Positions 52,863 to 61,976 of a stretch of 64,000 nt of DNA are shown here, piece after piece; within the stretch, counting starts at the first letter, position 1, and every line of letters begins with the position of its first letter. The DNA lies in the NCBI GenBank assembly GCA_934270475.1, contig CAKQPS010000006.1, positions 1 through 64,000 of the forward strand, given 5' to 3'. The notes under the pieces were generated by a model, which was not told the origin of the DNA, ran no database searches, and worked only from the letters and a program-made list of their open reading frames with translations. This DNA is from an uncultured Alphaproteobacteria bacterium (GTDB taxonomy: Bacteria; Pseudomonadota; Alphaproteobacteria; RF32; CAG-239). Position numbers and translations under genes: made by a program.

Positions 52863-54323
52863 ATGGCAGAATATGTTATTGAAACAGCTAAGGGCAAATG
52901 GGAAGTTGTTGTAGGTTTGGAAATCCATTGCCAAATTATTTCAAAGTCTAAAATTTTCAGCGGCGCGTCAACCGAATTCGGCGATGATCCGAATGTTAAT
53001 GTTTCGTTTGTGGATGCTGGTATGCCTGGGATGCTGCCGACTTTGAATAAGCAGTGCGTACATCAGGCTGTTAAAACTGGTTTGGGCTTGAATGCCAAAA
53101 TTAACAAATATTCGGAATTTTCCCGCAAAAATTATTTTTACGCCGATATGCCGACTGGCTATCAGATTACGCAATTCCGTTTTCCGATTGTGGGCGAGGG
53201 CAATATTAAAGTGGATTTAAGCGACGGCAGCTCTAAAATAATCGGCATTGAACGTATGCATATTGAACAAGACGCCGGAAAATCCATTCATGATTTAAGC
53301 CCGCATAAAAGTTTTATTGATCTTAACCGCGCTGGCGTCGGCTTAATGGAAATTGTGACCAAACCGGACTTTAGAGCACCGGAAGAAGCTGGAGCATTTT
53401 TGCGTAAGCTGCGTTCAATTTTGCGTTATTTAGGCACATGCGACGGAAATATGGACGAAGGTTCTATGCGCTGCGATGTAAATGTTTCGGTTCGTCCTTA
53501 TGGTTCGAATGAGCTTCGCACCCGCTGTGAAATGAAAAATGTAAACAGCGTTAAGTTTGTTATGCAAGCTATTGAAAATGAGGCAAAACGTCAGGTTGAA
53601 TGTTATGAAAACGGCGGTGATGTTTGTCAGGAAACCCGTCAATTTGACCCGTCAACCGGACAATCTAAAGTTATGCGTAAAAAAGAGTTTGCTCATGATT
53701 ACCGCTATTTTCCGGAGCCGGATTTGCCACCTTTGGTTTTGAGCGATGAATATATTGAGCAAATCAAAAAAGAAATGATAGAACTTCCTGACGCCAAAAA
53801 GCAGCGCTTTATTGAAACTATGGGGTTGACCCCGTATGATGCCTCTGTTTTGTGTGAAAACAAAGAAGTTGCCGATTTCTTTGAACAGGCTGCAACTGGT
53901 CATGATGCTAAAAAAGTGGCAAACTGGATGATGAGCGACTTTTTTGCAATGCTGAACAAGAAAAAGCTGGATATTCAGCAAAGTCCAGTTTCGGCAGAGA
54001 ATTTAGGCAAATTGGTCGAGCTTATAAGCAAAGACGTTATCTCCGGCAAAATTGCCAAAGATGTTTTTGAAATTATGAGCGAAACCGGTGAAAATCCTGA
54101 GAAAATCGTAGAAGAAAAAGGTTTGAAACAGGTAACCGATACAGGCGCGATTGAGGCTATTATTGATGAAGTTATTGCCTCAAATCCGGCAAATGTTGAA
54201 GCTTATAAAAACGGCAAAACTAATTTAGCCGGCTGGTTTGTGGGACAAACTTTGAAAATGTCTCAAGGCAAGGCTAACCCAGCGATTGTTAATAAACTTG
54301 TAAGAGAAAAGTTAGATAACTGA
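52863..54323 (+). CDS. gatB: Aspartyl/glutamyl-tRNA amidotransferase subunit B
   Basis: 486 residues from ATG 52863, directly behind gatA. Transamidase and kinase subunit: [10 protein letters not shown] start, [31 protein letters not shown], the GVGLMEIVT stretch and the C-terminal YqeY-like tail ([29 protein letters not shown]). Its TGA overlaps the next ATG (TGATG), coupling it to the membrane protein gene. Confidence 0.96.
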   Translation: MAEYVIETAKGKWEVVVGLEIHCQIISKSKIFSGASTEFGDDPNVNVSFVDAGMPGMLPTLNKQCVHQAVKTGLGLNAKINKYSEFSRKNYFYADMPTGYQITQFRFPIVGEGNIKVDLSDGSSKIIGIERMHIEQDAGKSIHDLSPHKSFIDLNRAGVGLMEIVTKPDFRAPEEAGAFLRKLRSILRYLGTCDGNMDEGSMRCDVNVSVRPYGSNELRTRCEMKNVNSVKFVMQAIENEAKRQVECYENGGDVCQETRQFDPSTGQSKVMRKKEFAHDYRYFPEPDLPPLVLSDEYIEQIKKEMIELPDAKKQRFIETMGLTPYDASVLCENKEVADFFEQAATGHDAKKVANWMMSDFFAMLNKKKLDIQQSPVSAENLGKLVELISKDVISGKIAKDVFEIMSETGENPEKIVEEKGLKQVTDTGAIEAIIDEVIASNPANVEAYKNGKTNLAGWFVGQTLKMSQGKANPAIVNKLVREKLDN

Positions 54324-56326
54324 TGTTTATGAACGAATTAAATTCCGATGCTCCAGTGCTGCAAAATGCGGCAGCACCGCTCAAGCATGATGTTGAGGGG
54401 CGTTTTTCGCGTAAAGGCAAGAACATAGAAGTTAATCCGCAGAAAACTGCGTTTATTGAAAATGTAATTGTTGCTCTTTACATTACATTTTTGCTGGCTA
54501 CGGATTTTATTCTTTTTTCCGGTTCGGGCAATATTGAGGTGTTTCGCGGCTCTTTTCTGCCAATTCCGGAAATTTCTTTTATTTTGCTTGGTTTTTTAGT
54601 TTTTTCTTCAATAACCGTTTATTTGTTGCGCAAGATTAGCATTGCAAAAAATATTTTGGCGTCATTGATAACTTTTTTGCTGGTTTTGGTGCTGTACCGC
54701 CAATTTTCAATGATTCAGCAAATTATGTCAATCGGCGGCACATCTGTGCCTGTATATTCGGCTTTAGGCTTGGTGTGTGCTGTGGTTTGCTATATGATTT
54801 TTTATTACGGCAATTTACTGGCACGCTTTTTATATATGTTTGCTGCCGGAGTGTTGTTTGTGCATGTTTGCACATCATATATGAATCAGCCGAACCTACC
54901 GGAATTTTTAGAATCTTATCGCTCCGAAAAAACAGGCGAGGGCAAAAGCAAACGCTTTATTTATTTTCTGTTTCCTAATTTGTCATCATATGCATATTTG
55001 AGTTCTATCGGTAATTCAGAAGCTGTCAGAACTAAAAATATTATGCAGGGCTTCTATCAAAAAAATAATTTTACGGTATATCCTAAAGCCTTCACGGAAG
55101 AAGAAACGTTTTGGGATAATATGGTTCGTTCCTTCAATCCGGATTCTGACAAGAAAAGCGACAAACATATTTTGAAAACAAGATTGCTTTCCGAATATTG
55201 GCGTTTTTATAACATTCGGCATGAATTTATCAATTTGAAAGACAACAGTTTATATGACTTTTTTACAAAATCAAATTATAACCTGTCTGCCTATAAATCG
55301 CGGGATTTTGATATGTGCCACACCAACCATCAAATTAGTGTGGACCGCTGCATTGAAAAAATAAATCAGCCGGTGAATCTTTATGATATCCGCTTGTCCA
55401 CGCTTTCTAAGATGAATATTTTGCTGATGGAATGGATAGCAAGTATGCGGATTGTTAACAATACGTCTTCCGTATTTGCATTTTTATCTAATTTTATGGA
55501 TTTGACCAAAGCTCCAATGGTGGGAATTGATTACAGCAACTTATATGTGGTTAATTCGATTAAAACTTTTGACGTATTACTGCAAAATATTAAAGAAGAC
55601 CACGGAAAACAGGCGTATTTTGTATTTGTCGACCTGCCGTCTAATATGTATATTTATAATGAGTTCTGCCAAATAAAACCAACTGACGAATGGTATGACA
55701 TCGCTAATTTGCCGTGGATTAAAAATGATTTGCGCAATGAACGCCAAAAGGCATATTTGCAGCAGGTCAGATGTTTATACGGCGAGCTGGAGTATTTTAT
55801 ACAGCATTTACGCGAAAATAATCTGCTGAACAGCAGCACCATTGTTATTCAGGGAACCTCAAGCGTTAATGATTTTAGAAGCGAGAAAAATTCTTTATTC
55901 AATGAAGATTTTATAAATAATCGTTTGGTCAATATGGCTATTTATGATAAAACTTTGCAAAACAGACCGGTAGACTGGCGTTTTTGCAGCACTAACCAAC
56001 TTTTGAGCTCATTTTTAAGCAGAAAAAATAAGTGCAGCAAAAAAATGAATTTCAGTGTTCATGAAAAAATTGTAACGGCATTGAATAAAGAAATAGGGGG
56101 CTTATCTGCCGAAATAACTAACGATGTACGGAAAAATTTTGAAAAATGGTTTGAAAGCTGGATGATTGTCAATAAAGATAAAAATATTGAAGATACTGTT
56201 TTAATTGAACAAAATAATAAATCTGTTGATGACGGCGAAACCGAAAAAAATGAAGACGAAAAAGACAATGACACAGCCGAAGAGATTTTATCGGATAATG
56301 AAGATTATGAGAATTTTGGTTTGTAA
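54323..56326 (+). CDS. Large membrane protein, possible degenerate sulfatase/alkaline-phosphatase fold
   Basis: 667 residues. Four or five membrane helices (about 48-190) are followed by a soluble domain of about 400 residues and an acidic tail (DDGETEKNEDEKDNDTAEE). The layout, and pieces such as KRFIYFLFPNLSSYAYL and LYGELEYFIQHLRENNLLNSSTIVIQG, resemble LTA-synthase/EptA-type alkaline-phosphatase-fold proteins, but the usual metal-binding Asp/His residues and nucleophile Thr are not evident. It could be a decayed or repurposed enzyme. It overlaps gatB by one base and is two bases from yejE, so it belongs to the same transcript. Function unknown. Confidence 0.72.
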   Translation: MFMNELNSDAPVLQNAAAPLKHDVEGRFSRKGKNIEVNPQKTAFIENVIVALYITFLLATDFILFSGSGNIEVFRGSFLPIPEISFILLGFLVFSSITVYLLRKISIAKNILASLITFLLVLVLYRQFSMIQQIMSIGGTSVPVYSALGLVCAVVCYMIFYYGNLLARFLYMFAAGVLFVHVCTSYMNQPNLPEFLESYRSEKTGEGKSKRFIYFLFPNLSSYAYLSSIGNSEAVRTKNIMQGFYQKNNFTVYPKAFTEEETFWDNMVRSFNPDSDKKSDKHILKTRLLSEYWRFYNIRHEFINLKDNSLYDFFTKSNYNLSAYKSRDFDMCHTNHQISVDRCIEKINQPVNLYDIRLSTLSKMNILLMEWIASMRIVNNTSSVFAFLSNFMDLTKAPMVGIDYSNLYVVNSIKTFDVLLQNIKEDHGKQAYFVFVDLPSNMYIYNEFCQIKPTDEWYDIANLPWIKNDLRNERQKAYLQQVRCLYGELEYFIQHLRENNLLNSSTIVIQGTSSVNDFRSEKNSLFNEDFINNRLVNMAIYDKTLQNRPVDWRFCSTNQLLSSFLSRKNKCSKKMNFSVHEKIVTALNKEIGGLSAEITNDVRKNFEKWFESWMIVNKDKNIEDTVLIEQNNKSVDDGETEKNEDEKDNDTAEEILSDNEDYENFGL

Positions 56327-56328
56327 AA

Positions 56329-57339
56329 ATGTTCGGAACAGCAAAAATAAAGATTTTCAAAAAGAATAAACGAGCTTGGTTCTCGGTTATTGGACTTGGA
56401 ATAATTTTTGCACTGTCTTTATGTTCCGAGTTAATTGCCAATAATAAACCTTTGATTGTAAAATATAAAAACGAATTGTATTTTCCGGTTTTACATAATT
56501 ATACCGATGCTTTTTGGGGCGGAGATTTTCCAACCGCGGCAGACTACCGCGACACTTTGATTCAAAAAAATATTAAAGAAAACGGCTGGATGGTTATGCC
56601 GCCGATACCATATTCTTTTAATACGGTAGACTATTATTTAGACGGAGCCACTCCTTCGGCGCCTGACGCCAAACATTGGCTGGGAACGGACGAAGAAGGG
56701 CGCGATGTGCTGGCGCGTATTTTGTATGGTATCCGGCTTTCTTTGATTTTTGCCGCGGTTCTGACCTTTGTTTCCTCGGCAATCGGGATATTCATAGGAG
56801 CGGTGCAGGGGTATTTCGGCGGAAAAATTGATATTATATTACAACGAGTTATTGAAATATGGGACTCTTTACCCCAACTGTTTATCTTGATTATTATCGC
56901 CAGTGTTTTTTTACCGACATTTTGGAGCTTGCTGGTTATTTTATTGCTGTTCTCCTGGACCGGCTTAACCGGAATGGTGCGGGCTGAATTTTTACGAATG
57001 CGAAACTTTGAATTTGTTAAAGCCGCCCAAGTTCTCGGTGTCAGCAATTTTCGCATTATGTTCAGGCATATTTTGCCAAATGCGCTGGTTACATCAATAA
57101 CTTTTATTCCGTTTATTATGGCGGAAGCGATAACGTCTTTAAGTGCGCTCGATTTTTTGGGTTTGGGTTTACCGCAGGAATATCCGTCGCTCGGCGATTT
57201 GGTGCGGCAAGGCAAGGACAATTTACAGGCGCCATGGATTGGCGTTAGCATATTTATTGTGCTTTCCGGCTTGCTGTCAATGCTGATTTTTATAGGCGAA
57301 GGGGTGCGAGATATGTTGGATTCAAGGAAAAAAGGCTGA
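56329..57339 (+). CDS. yejE: Peptide ABC transporter permease (YejE-like)
   Basis: 336 residues, about six membrane helices. The insert after the first helix (PPIPYSFNTVDYYLDGA ... HWLGTDEEGRDVLARILYGIR) is typical of YejE, the inner-membrane permease of the YejABEF microcin C/oligopeptide importer; the EAA loop reads EFVKAAQVLGVSNFRIMFRHILPNAL. The partner permease YejB and binding protein YejA are not next to it, which is unusual; they may be elsewhere in the genome. It overlaps yejF by one base. Confidence 0.88.
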   Translation: MFGTAKIKIFKKNKRAWFSVIGLGIIFALSLCSELIANNKPLIVKYKNELYFPVLHNYTDAFWGGDFPTAADYRDTLIQKNIKENGWMVMPPIPYSFNTVDYYLDGATPSAPDAKHWLGTDEEGRDVLARILYGIRLSLIFAAVLTFVSSAIGIFIGAVQGYFGGKIDIILQRVIEIWDSLPQLFILIIIASVFLPTFWSLLVILLLFSWTGLTGMVRAEFLRMRNFEFVKAAQVLGVSNFRIMFRHILPNALVTSITFIPFIMAEAITSLSALDFLGLGLPQEYPSLGDLVRQGKDNLQAPWIGVSIFIVLSGLLSMLIFIGEGVRDMLDSRKKG

Positions 57340-58922
57340 TGAATTTATTAAAAATCAAACATTTATCCATATATTTCAAAAATGATGAACAGCCTGATTT
57401 TTGTGCGGTTAATGACTTGAATTTAAATGTAGAGCAGGGCGAAATATTGGGAATTGTCGGGGAGTCCGGTTCGGGAAAGTCGGTTACGGCATTATCTATT
57501 TTGGGATTGCTGCCTGCTTCTAAAGCAATTCTTTCAAAAGATTCTTCCATAGTTTTTAACAATCAAGAGCTTATCGGTTTGAAATCTAAAGATTTTCAGC
57601 AAATTAGAGGAAACAAAATATCTTATATATTTCAAGAGCCGATGTCTTCTTTAAATCCGCTGCATAAAATAGGAAAACAAATTGCAGAAAGTTTGGAATT
57701 ACATCAAAATTTGACTAAAGAACAAATAAAAAACAGAACCTTAGAGCTGCTTAAATTGGTGCAAATTCCTGAACCTGAGCAAAAAATTAACGCTTATCCG
57801 TTTGAACTTTCCGGCGGTCAGCGGCAAAGAGTGATGATTGCAATGGCTATTGCCAATAATCCGCAAATTTTGATAGCCGATGAACCGACGACAGCGCTTG
57901 ATGTGACTATTCAGGAGCAAATAATTGATTTGTTACTGGAATTGAAGCGGCGGCTGAATATGGCGATTATTTTTATCAGCCATAATTTGCAGCTTGTTCA
58001 TAAAATTGCCGACCATATTGCTGTTATGTATCAGGGTAAATTGGTGGAATATGGTACGGCAAAACAAGTTTTTGAAGCGCCTAAGGCTGATTACACTAAA
58101 AAGTTAATTTCATCGAATTTGTTATTGAATTTACAACAAAAAAATAATAATAATAATGTGATTTTAAATGTGTCGGATATAGAAGTTTCATTTCCAAGAA
58201 AGAAAAATATATGGGGCAGGGTAATTGCCGATTTTAAGGCTGTAGATAAGGTAGGGTTTGACCTAAAGCAAGGCGAAACCCTCGGAATTGTCGGTGAATC
58301 CGGCTCAGGAAAAACATCGTTGGCTTTGGCGGTGATTAACTTATTGAAACATAAAGGAGATGTAGAAATTTTTGAAGACGGGCAATTCAAAAAGCTGCAG
58401 CATTTCAGTAAAAATTTGCAGATAGTTTTTCAGGATCCGTATAATTCATTAAATCCGCGAATGACAATTCAGCAAATCATCGGCGAAGGCTTGAATGTAT
58501 ACTTTAAGCAATTGAATCAAGTGGAAAAAACAAAGAAAATAAAAGAAATATTAAATGAGGTTAATTTAGATATTTCGGCGCTGTCTAAATATCCGCATGA
58601 ATTTTCAGGCGGTCAAAGACAAAGAATTGCTTTGGCTCGAGCATTGGTGATAAATCCTAAAATTATTATTTTAGACGAACCGACATCGGCGCTGGACGTG
58701 ACAGTTCAAGCTCAAATTGTTGAACTTTTGAAAACTTTGCAAAATAAATATAAAATTTCATACATTTTTATTTCTCATGATATGAACGCGATTCAAGCAA
58801 TGTCGCATCGTGTTATGGTTATGCAAAACGGCAAAATTGTGGAACAAGGCTCAGCAGAACAAATTTTTAAGCGTCCCCAACAGCCGTACACCAAACAGCT
58901 TATCCAAGCTTCCATGCTGTAA
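57339..58922 (+). CDS. yejF: Peptide ABC transporter ATPase, two domains (YejF-like)
   Basis: 527 residues with two complete ABC modules: Walker A GESGSGKS near residue 41 and again near 322, signature motifs FELSGGQRQRVMIAMA and HEFSGGQRQRIALARA, Walker B ILIADEPTTALD and IIILDEPTSALD. Fused double-NBD architecture is typical of YejF and related oligopeptide importers. It is the last gene of the 46.3-58.9 kb run; no clear terminator hairpin follows. Confidence 0.92.
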   Translation: MNLLKIKHLSIYFKNDEQPDFCAVNDLNLNVEQGEILGIVGESGSGKSVTALSILGLLPASKAILSKDSSIVFNNQELIGLKSKDFQQIRGNKISYIFQEPMSSLNPLHKIGKQIAESLELHQNLTKEQIKNRTLELLKLVQIPEPEQKINAYPFELSGGQRQRVMIAMAIANNPQILIADEPTTALDVTIQEQIIDLLLELKRRLNMAIIFISHNLQLVHKIADHIAVMYQGKLVEYGTAKQVFEAPKADYTKKLISSNLLLNLQQKNNNNNVILNVSDIEVSFPRKKNIWGRVIADFKAVDKVGFDLKQGETLGIVGESGSGKTSLALAVINLLKHKGDVEIFEDGQFKKLQHFSKNLQIVFQDPYNSLNPRMTIQQIIGEGLNVYFKQLNQVEKTKKIKEILNEVNLDISALSKYPHEFSGGQRQRIALARALVINPKIIILDEPTSALDVTVQAQIVELLKTLQNKYKISYIFISHDMNAIQAMSHRVMVMQNGKIVEQGSAEQIFKRPQQPYTKQLIQASML

Positions 58923-59308
58923 AATCATAACTTATTCAAGCCGGAATTTGATATTTCTTGTATATAACTATACATAATAAACATTATGCGACAAATATAT
59001 ATTATCTAACTTATTACCTAGCTTATTATCAAATTACTTATTATTTAGTTTATTACCTAGTTTATAAATGTGCGTCTTAGGTTTTATAATATGAAGCTCA
59101 AAGTTTTGTTCTTATGAGTAAGAACTTGCTACATAAGAATATGAGTAACGATATGAGTTAAAAGATTTAGGCGTTAAATATTATGTACTAAAACATTATG
59201 TATAATGGCGAACGTATACATAAACTAAAATGCACAAAATAAAAAATATTGTTTATCCGAGAAAGCCCTAATTACCCCACTATTCTCTTGCTCTCCAGTA
59301 AAAATAAT
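58923..59308. repeat. AT-rich intergenic region with short direct repeats
   Basis: About 390 bases without a gene. TTATTACCTAG followed by C or T and TTAT occurs at 59011-59026 and again at 59050-59065, and a perfect hairpin GTTCTTA-TGAG-TAAGAAC lies at 59108-59125. ATTATG words recur. I see no ORF, no recognised RNA and no insertion-sequence ends. It separates yejF from the pilin-like gene and may hold transcription ends for both. Confidence 0.5.
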
Positions 59309-60109
59309 TTAGAAATCAAACACAAAAGCACATGGTTTATTTTTTCCACAAGATGAGCAATAATTGTTAATTTCCTCAAGCGTGATTTGGCTTAAACAAT
59401 TTTTAGCTTTTCTGTTACAGTACGCATCACCATATAATCTTTTATTATTCATCCCATACCAAAAAACATCAACAATAGAACTATGCAGCGGAACAGCCAT
59501 ATTTTGAACAATCTCACGACATAGTTTTATATTAAAAGCTGCTGACACGCCGTTATGAACATTGCCTAAATAAAAATCAATAGCCAATCTGCCTGTATCT
59601 CTGATGAAGATTTGTACTAAGTTACCAAGCCCATCAATGAAGCCGTGACCGCTGATTTTTTGCCATGATGGCGGTACTATTTCTAAGGCAACGGCAATAT
59701 CGCCCAGTGGAGTAAATGAAGCATCTTTAATTTGTATATGTTTAAAGTCGTCCAAATGCTGTACCACCCCAAACAGCAAAGTGCTGTATTCGTCTATGGC
59801 TTTGTTAAATTTGAACTTTTCCATGGCTTTGGAGTAGCCGGCAATACCACCGACAGAAAGCACAGCGATAATTGCCAGCACGCCCAGCATTTCAATCATA
59901 CTGCGACCGGTTTGGGAAATAGTATTAAGCCCGCGTCTCAAGCATCCGTCATCAACTTTATTGACTAGGTTAGTTACTTGTTGCAAGAAGATTCTAGGTA
60001 CATACTGTGTGTCACGACCTAGGATGACTGGTGCTGGAGGCGTTGGCTTAGTTTCTCCACTTACTCTGCCCCTGCTCTTTGTTATTAAAAATTTCATACC
60101 TTTCAACAT
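59309..60109 (-). CDS. Type IV pilin-like protein with long N-terminal extension
   Basis: 266 residues. The prepilin site GRSMIEMLGVLAIIAVLSVGG has the cleavage Gly at 68 and Glu at mature position 5, then the pilin helix and a globular part whose C-terminus is Cys-rich (YCNRKAKNCLSQ, NYCSSCGKNKPC). Before the site is an unusually long 68-residue basic leader (normally 6-25). Pilin-like proteins of this kind are assembled by type IV pili or type II secretion systems, none of which are in the window. AAGGAA precedes ATG 60109; an ATG at 60097 is possible. A related broken copy lies at 38036-38647. A striking inverted repeat lies upstream. Confidence 0.82.
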   Translation of the reverse strand: MLKGMKFLITKSRGRVSGETKPTPPAPVILGRDTQYVPRIFLQQVTNLVNKVDDGCLRRGLNTISQTGRSMIEMLGVLAIIAVLSVGGIAGYSKAMEKFKFNKAIDEYSTLLFGVVQHLDDFKHIQIKDASFTPLGDIAVALEIVPPSWQKISGHGFIDGLGNLVQIFIRDTGRLAIDFYLGNVHNGVSAAFNIKLCREIVQNMAVPLHSSIVDVFWYGMNNKRLYGDAYCNRKAKNCLSQITLEEINNYCSSCGKNKPCAFVFDF

Positions 60110-60122
60110 GTTGTTTTTCCTT

Positions 60123-60304
60123 AAGTGTGTAAAAAAAACGACCGTTATTTTTACACAGTCTCATAATTCTCTGTAATATAATATAAAAACAATAAAAAAT
60201 GACGCAAATATAAAAAGTTATTGCAAATTTTAACTACCTTTGCTACATTGCAAAAAGAGGCTATTTTATTGTCCGTTTTAAACGGTCGTTTTTTTTACAC
60301 ACTT
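60123..60304. repeat. Perfect 24-bp inverted repeat flanking a promoter-like segment
   Basis: Arm 60123-60146 (AAGTGTGTAAAAAAAA then CGACCGTT) is exactly the reverse complement of 60281-60304, with 134 AT-rich bases between. The left arm is also part of a nearly perfect palindrome (60126-60157, 14 of 15 pairs). The enclosed segment has promoter-like pairs in both directions: minus strand TTGCGT-18-TATTAT (60207-60178), aimed at the pilin-like gene, and plus strand TTGCAA-17-TACATT (60221-60249). It lies 14 bases from the pilin ATG. It could be an invertible promoter, a paired operator or a small mobile element. Confidence 0.75.
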
Positions 60305-60397
60305 TTGATGTTCAAATGCTTTGATTCTTATATATGAAAAGTACTGAAATCCATTTAAGGAAAGCGGCTCAGCAACTTTTGAATTACAGCTTAAACC

Positions 60398-60853
60398 TTA
60401 TTGATTTTTTTCGTCTTTTATCTTGGCTACTTCGCCGCGGGCAAGCGCGTCGCAACGTTCATTTTCAGGGTGTCCGTTATGTCCTTTCACCCATAGCCAG
60501 CGAATTTCATGCTGCTGCGTCAGTTCGTCCAAGCGCTGCCATAAATCAATATTTTTAACCGCCTGTTTTTTATTTGAAGTCTGCCAGTTGTTGCGTTTCC
60601 AGTTTGCCAGCCATTCGGTAATACCGTTCATCACATATTTGCTGTCGGTGTAGAGTGAAATATTGCACTTGGTTTTAAGCGCACTCAATGCCATAATCAC
60701 CGCCATCAGCTCCATACGGTTGTTGGTGGTGTTTTCTTCTCCACCGCTCAGTTCTTTTTCAATATCCTTATAGCGTAAAATCGCGCCCCAACCACCCACT
60801 CCGGGGTTGCCTGAACAAGCTCCGTCCGTAAAAATCTCCACTCTTGCCGTCAT
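60398..60853 (-). CDS. rnhA: Ribonuclease HI
   Basis: 151 residues; cuts RNA in RNA-DNA hybrids. The catalytic carboxylates are in [12 protein letters not shown] (Asp10), NRMELMA (Glu near 48), YTDSKYV (Asp near 70) and the last Asp in CDALARG. The basic handle ([15 protein letters not shown]) is present. Its start abuts the stop of the AlbA_2-domain gene, so the two form one transcript. Confidence 0.95.
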   Translation of the reverse strand: MTARVEIFTDGACSGNPGVGGWGAILRYKDIEKELSGGEENTTNNRMELMAVIMALSALKTKCNISLYTDSKYVMNGITEWLANWKRNNWQTSNKKQAVKNIDLWQRLDELTQQHEIRWLWVKGHNGHPENERCDALARGEVAKIKDEKNQ

Positions 60854-61927
60854 CTATTCCACTTTTCGTAAAAACTCGTTAAAAAATTCATTGATAAGCC
60901 ATTCATTGTTTTCTTCATTTGTCCGCAAAGCTTTAGCCACAAACGAACGTAAATTATTTTTCAGCCCGCTGATCCTAAATGATTTCGGCGCTGCTCTTTC
61001 TGCTCCAACCACGCCGTCCAGCAGCAAATCATCTTCAACCAGCGGCGACAAAATTATCTCTATGCGCGTGAATTTCAAAATTCCCCGCGGCGGCAAACGC
61101 AATTCCGGCTTGGTTATCAGGTTTAAATGCCCTGCTATCCCCTGAATGGCGTACATTTGGTTATAATCCAAAAAGCGCACCTTATTATTAACACCGCCAT
61201 AATTTTCGGTAGTGCAAGTCAGATAAAGCTCACTGGCAATCACATTGCTCTCATTTTTGCAAAATACATCAAACGAAACTTTAACATATTTGCGCACTGC
61301 TTTGCCTTTTTTACTTTTTAGATAAAGAATTTCAGCTTCATCATTCTGCACAATTTCCAGCTTGCGATTTTCTATCATCAGTTCCACATTAGGCTGCGGC
61401 TGCCGCCCAAACATTCCGGCAATCACCGAATACGGGGCCGGCACGTTATTGGAACCGGAGCGAATATAAATATGGCTGCCGATGGTTGTCATCAGCGGAG
61501 ATAAATCCGACTTTGGAATATATGTCGCCAAATAGCCGTCGCCGTTTTTATCGCAGGCAATTATGTGGTTGCGCACTTTGTTGTGGCTTGGAATGGTGCA
61601 GCCGGAAATGGCGTTTTCTACCCAACTCATAAAGCGGTGCACGTTATGGACTTTTATTTTGCTTTTCGCCACGTCGCCGACTTCACAGTCGCGGGAACAT
61701 TCCACACCCCAAATAATCACGCCGCCTTCGGAATTGCCGAAACCGGATATGCACTTGGAAAGATTACGCCGGTCGTCGTTGCACAGCGCCTGTCCGTGCT
61801 TGCCAGTGGAAGCCGCCTGCTTAAAGTCTAAAAACAACTCTTCGCTCTGCCGTTCGCGGATAAACTCGTCAAGCGCGTCTTCGCCAAAATAAACCAGCTT
61901 TTCAAATATATCTTCAGCTCTTGACAT
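60854..61927 (-). CDS. AlbA_2/Schlafen-type domain protein
   Basis: 357 residues. The N-terminal 190 residues match the AlbA_2 (Schlafen-like) fold: EELFLDFKQAAS, NDDRRNLSKCISGFGNSEGGVIIWGV and the GSHIYIRSGSNNVPAP stretch. These domains are found in DNA- or RNA-binding and predicted nuclease/regulatory proteins. The C-terminal half is a beta-rich domain I do not recognise (LPPRGILKFTRIEIIL). AGGAG precedes ATG 61927. It is paired with rnhA. Possible nucleic-acid or defence role, unproved. Confidence 0.82.
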   Translation of the reverse strand: MSRAEDIFEKLVYFGEDALDEFIRERQSEELFLDFKQAASTGKHGQALCNDDRRNLSKCISGFGNSEGGVIIWGVECSRDCEVGDVAKSKIKVHNVHRFMSWVENAISGCTIPSHNKVRNHIIACDKNGDGYLATYIPKSDLSPLMTTIGSHIYIRSGSNNVPAPYSVIAGMFGRQPQPNVELMIENRKLEIVQNDEAEILYLKSKKGKAVRKYVKVSFDVFCKNESNVIASELYLTCTTENYGGVNNKVRFLDYNQMYAIQGIAGHLNLITKPELRLPPRGILKFTRIEIILSPLVEDDLLLDGVVGAERAAPKSFRISGLKNNLRSFVAKALRTNEENNEWLINEFFNEFLRKVE

Positions 61928-61976
61928 GGCAGCATCTCCTGTTGTTGCATTTATGGCTTATAATATCACAATCCGC

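Noticed and set aside
58923..59308. Possible CRISPR-like or satellite array
   Set aside because: Only two short AT-rich copies, with no regular spacers and no cas genes.
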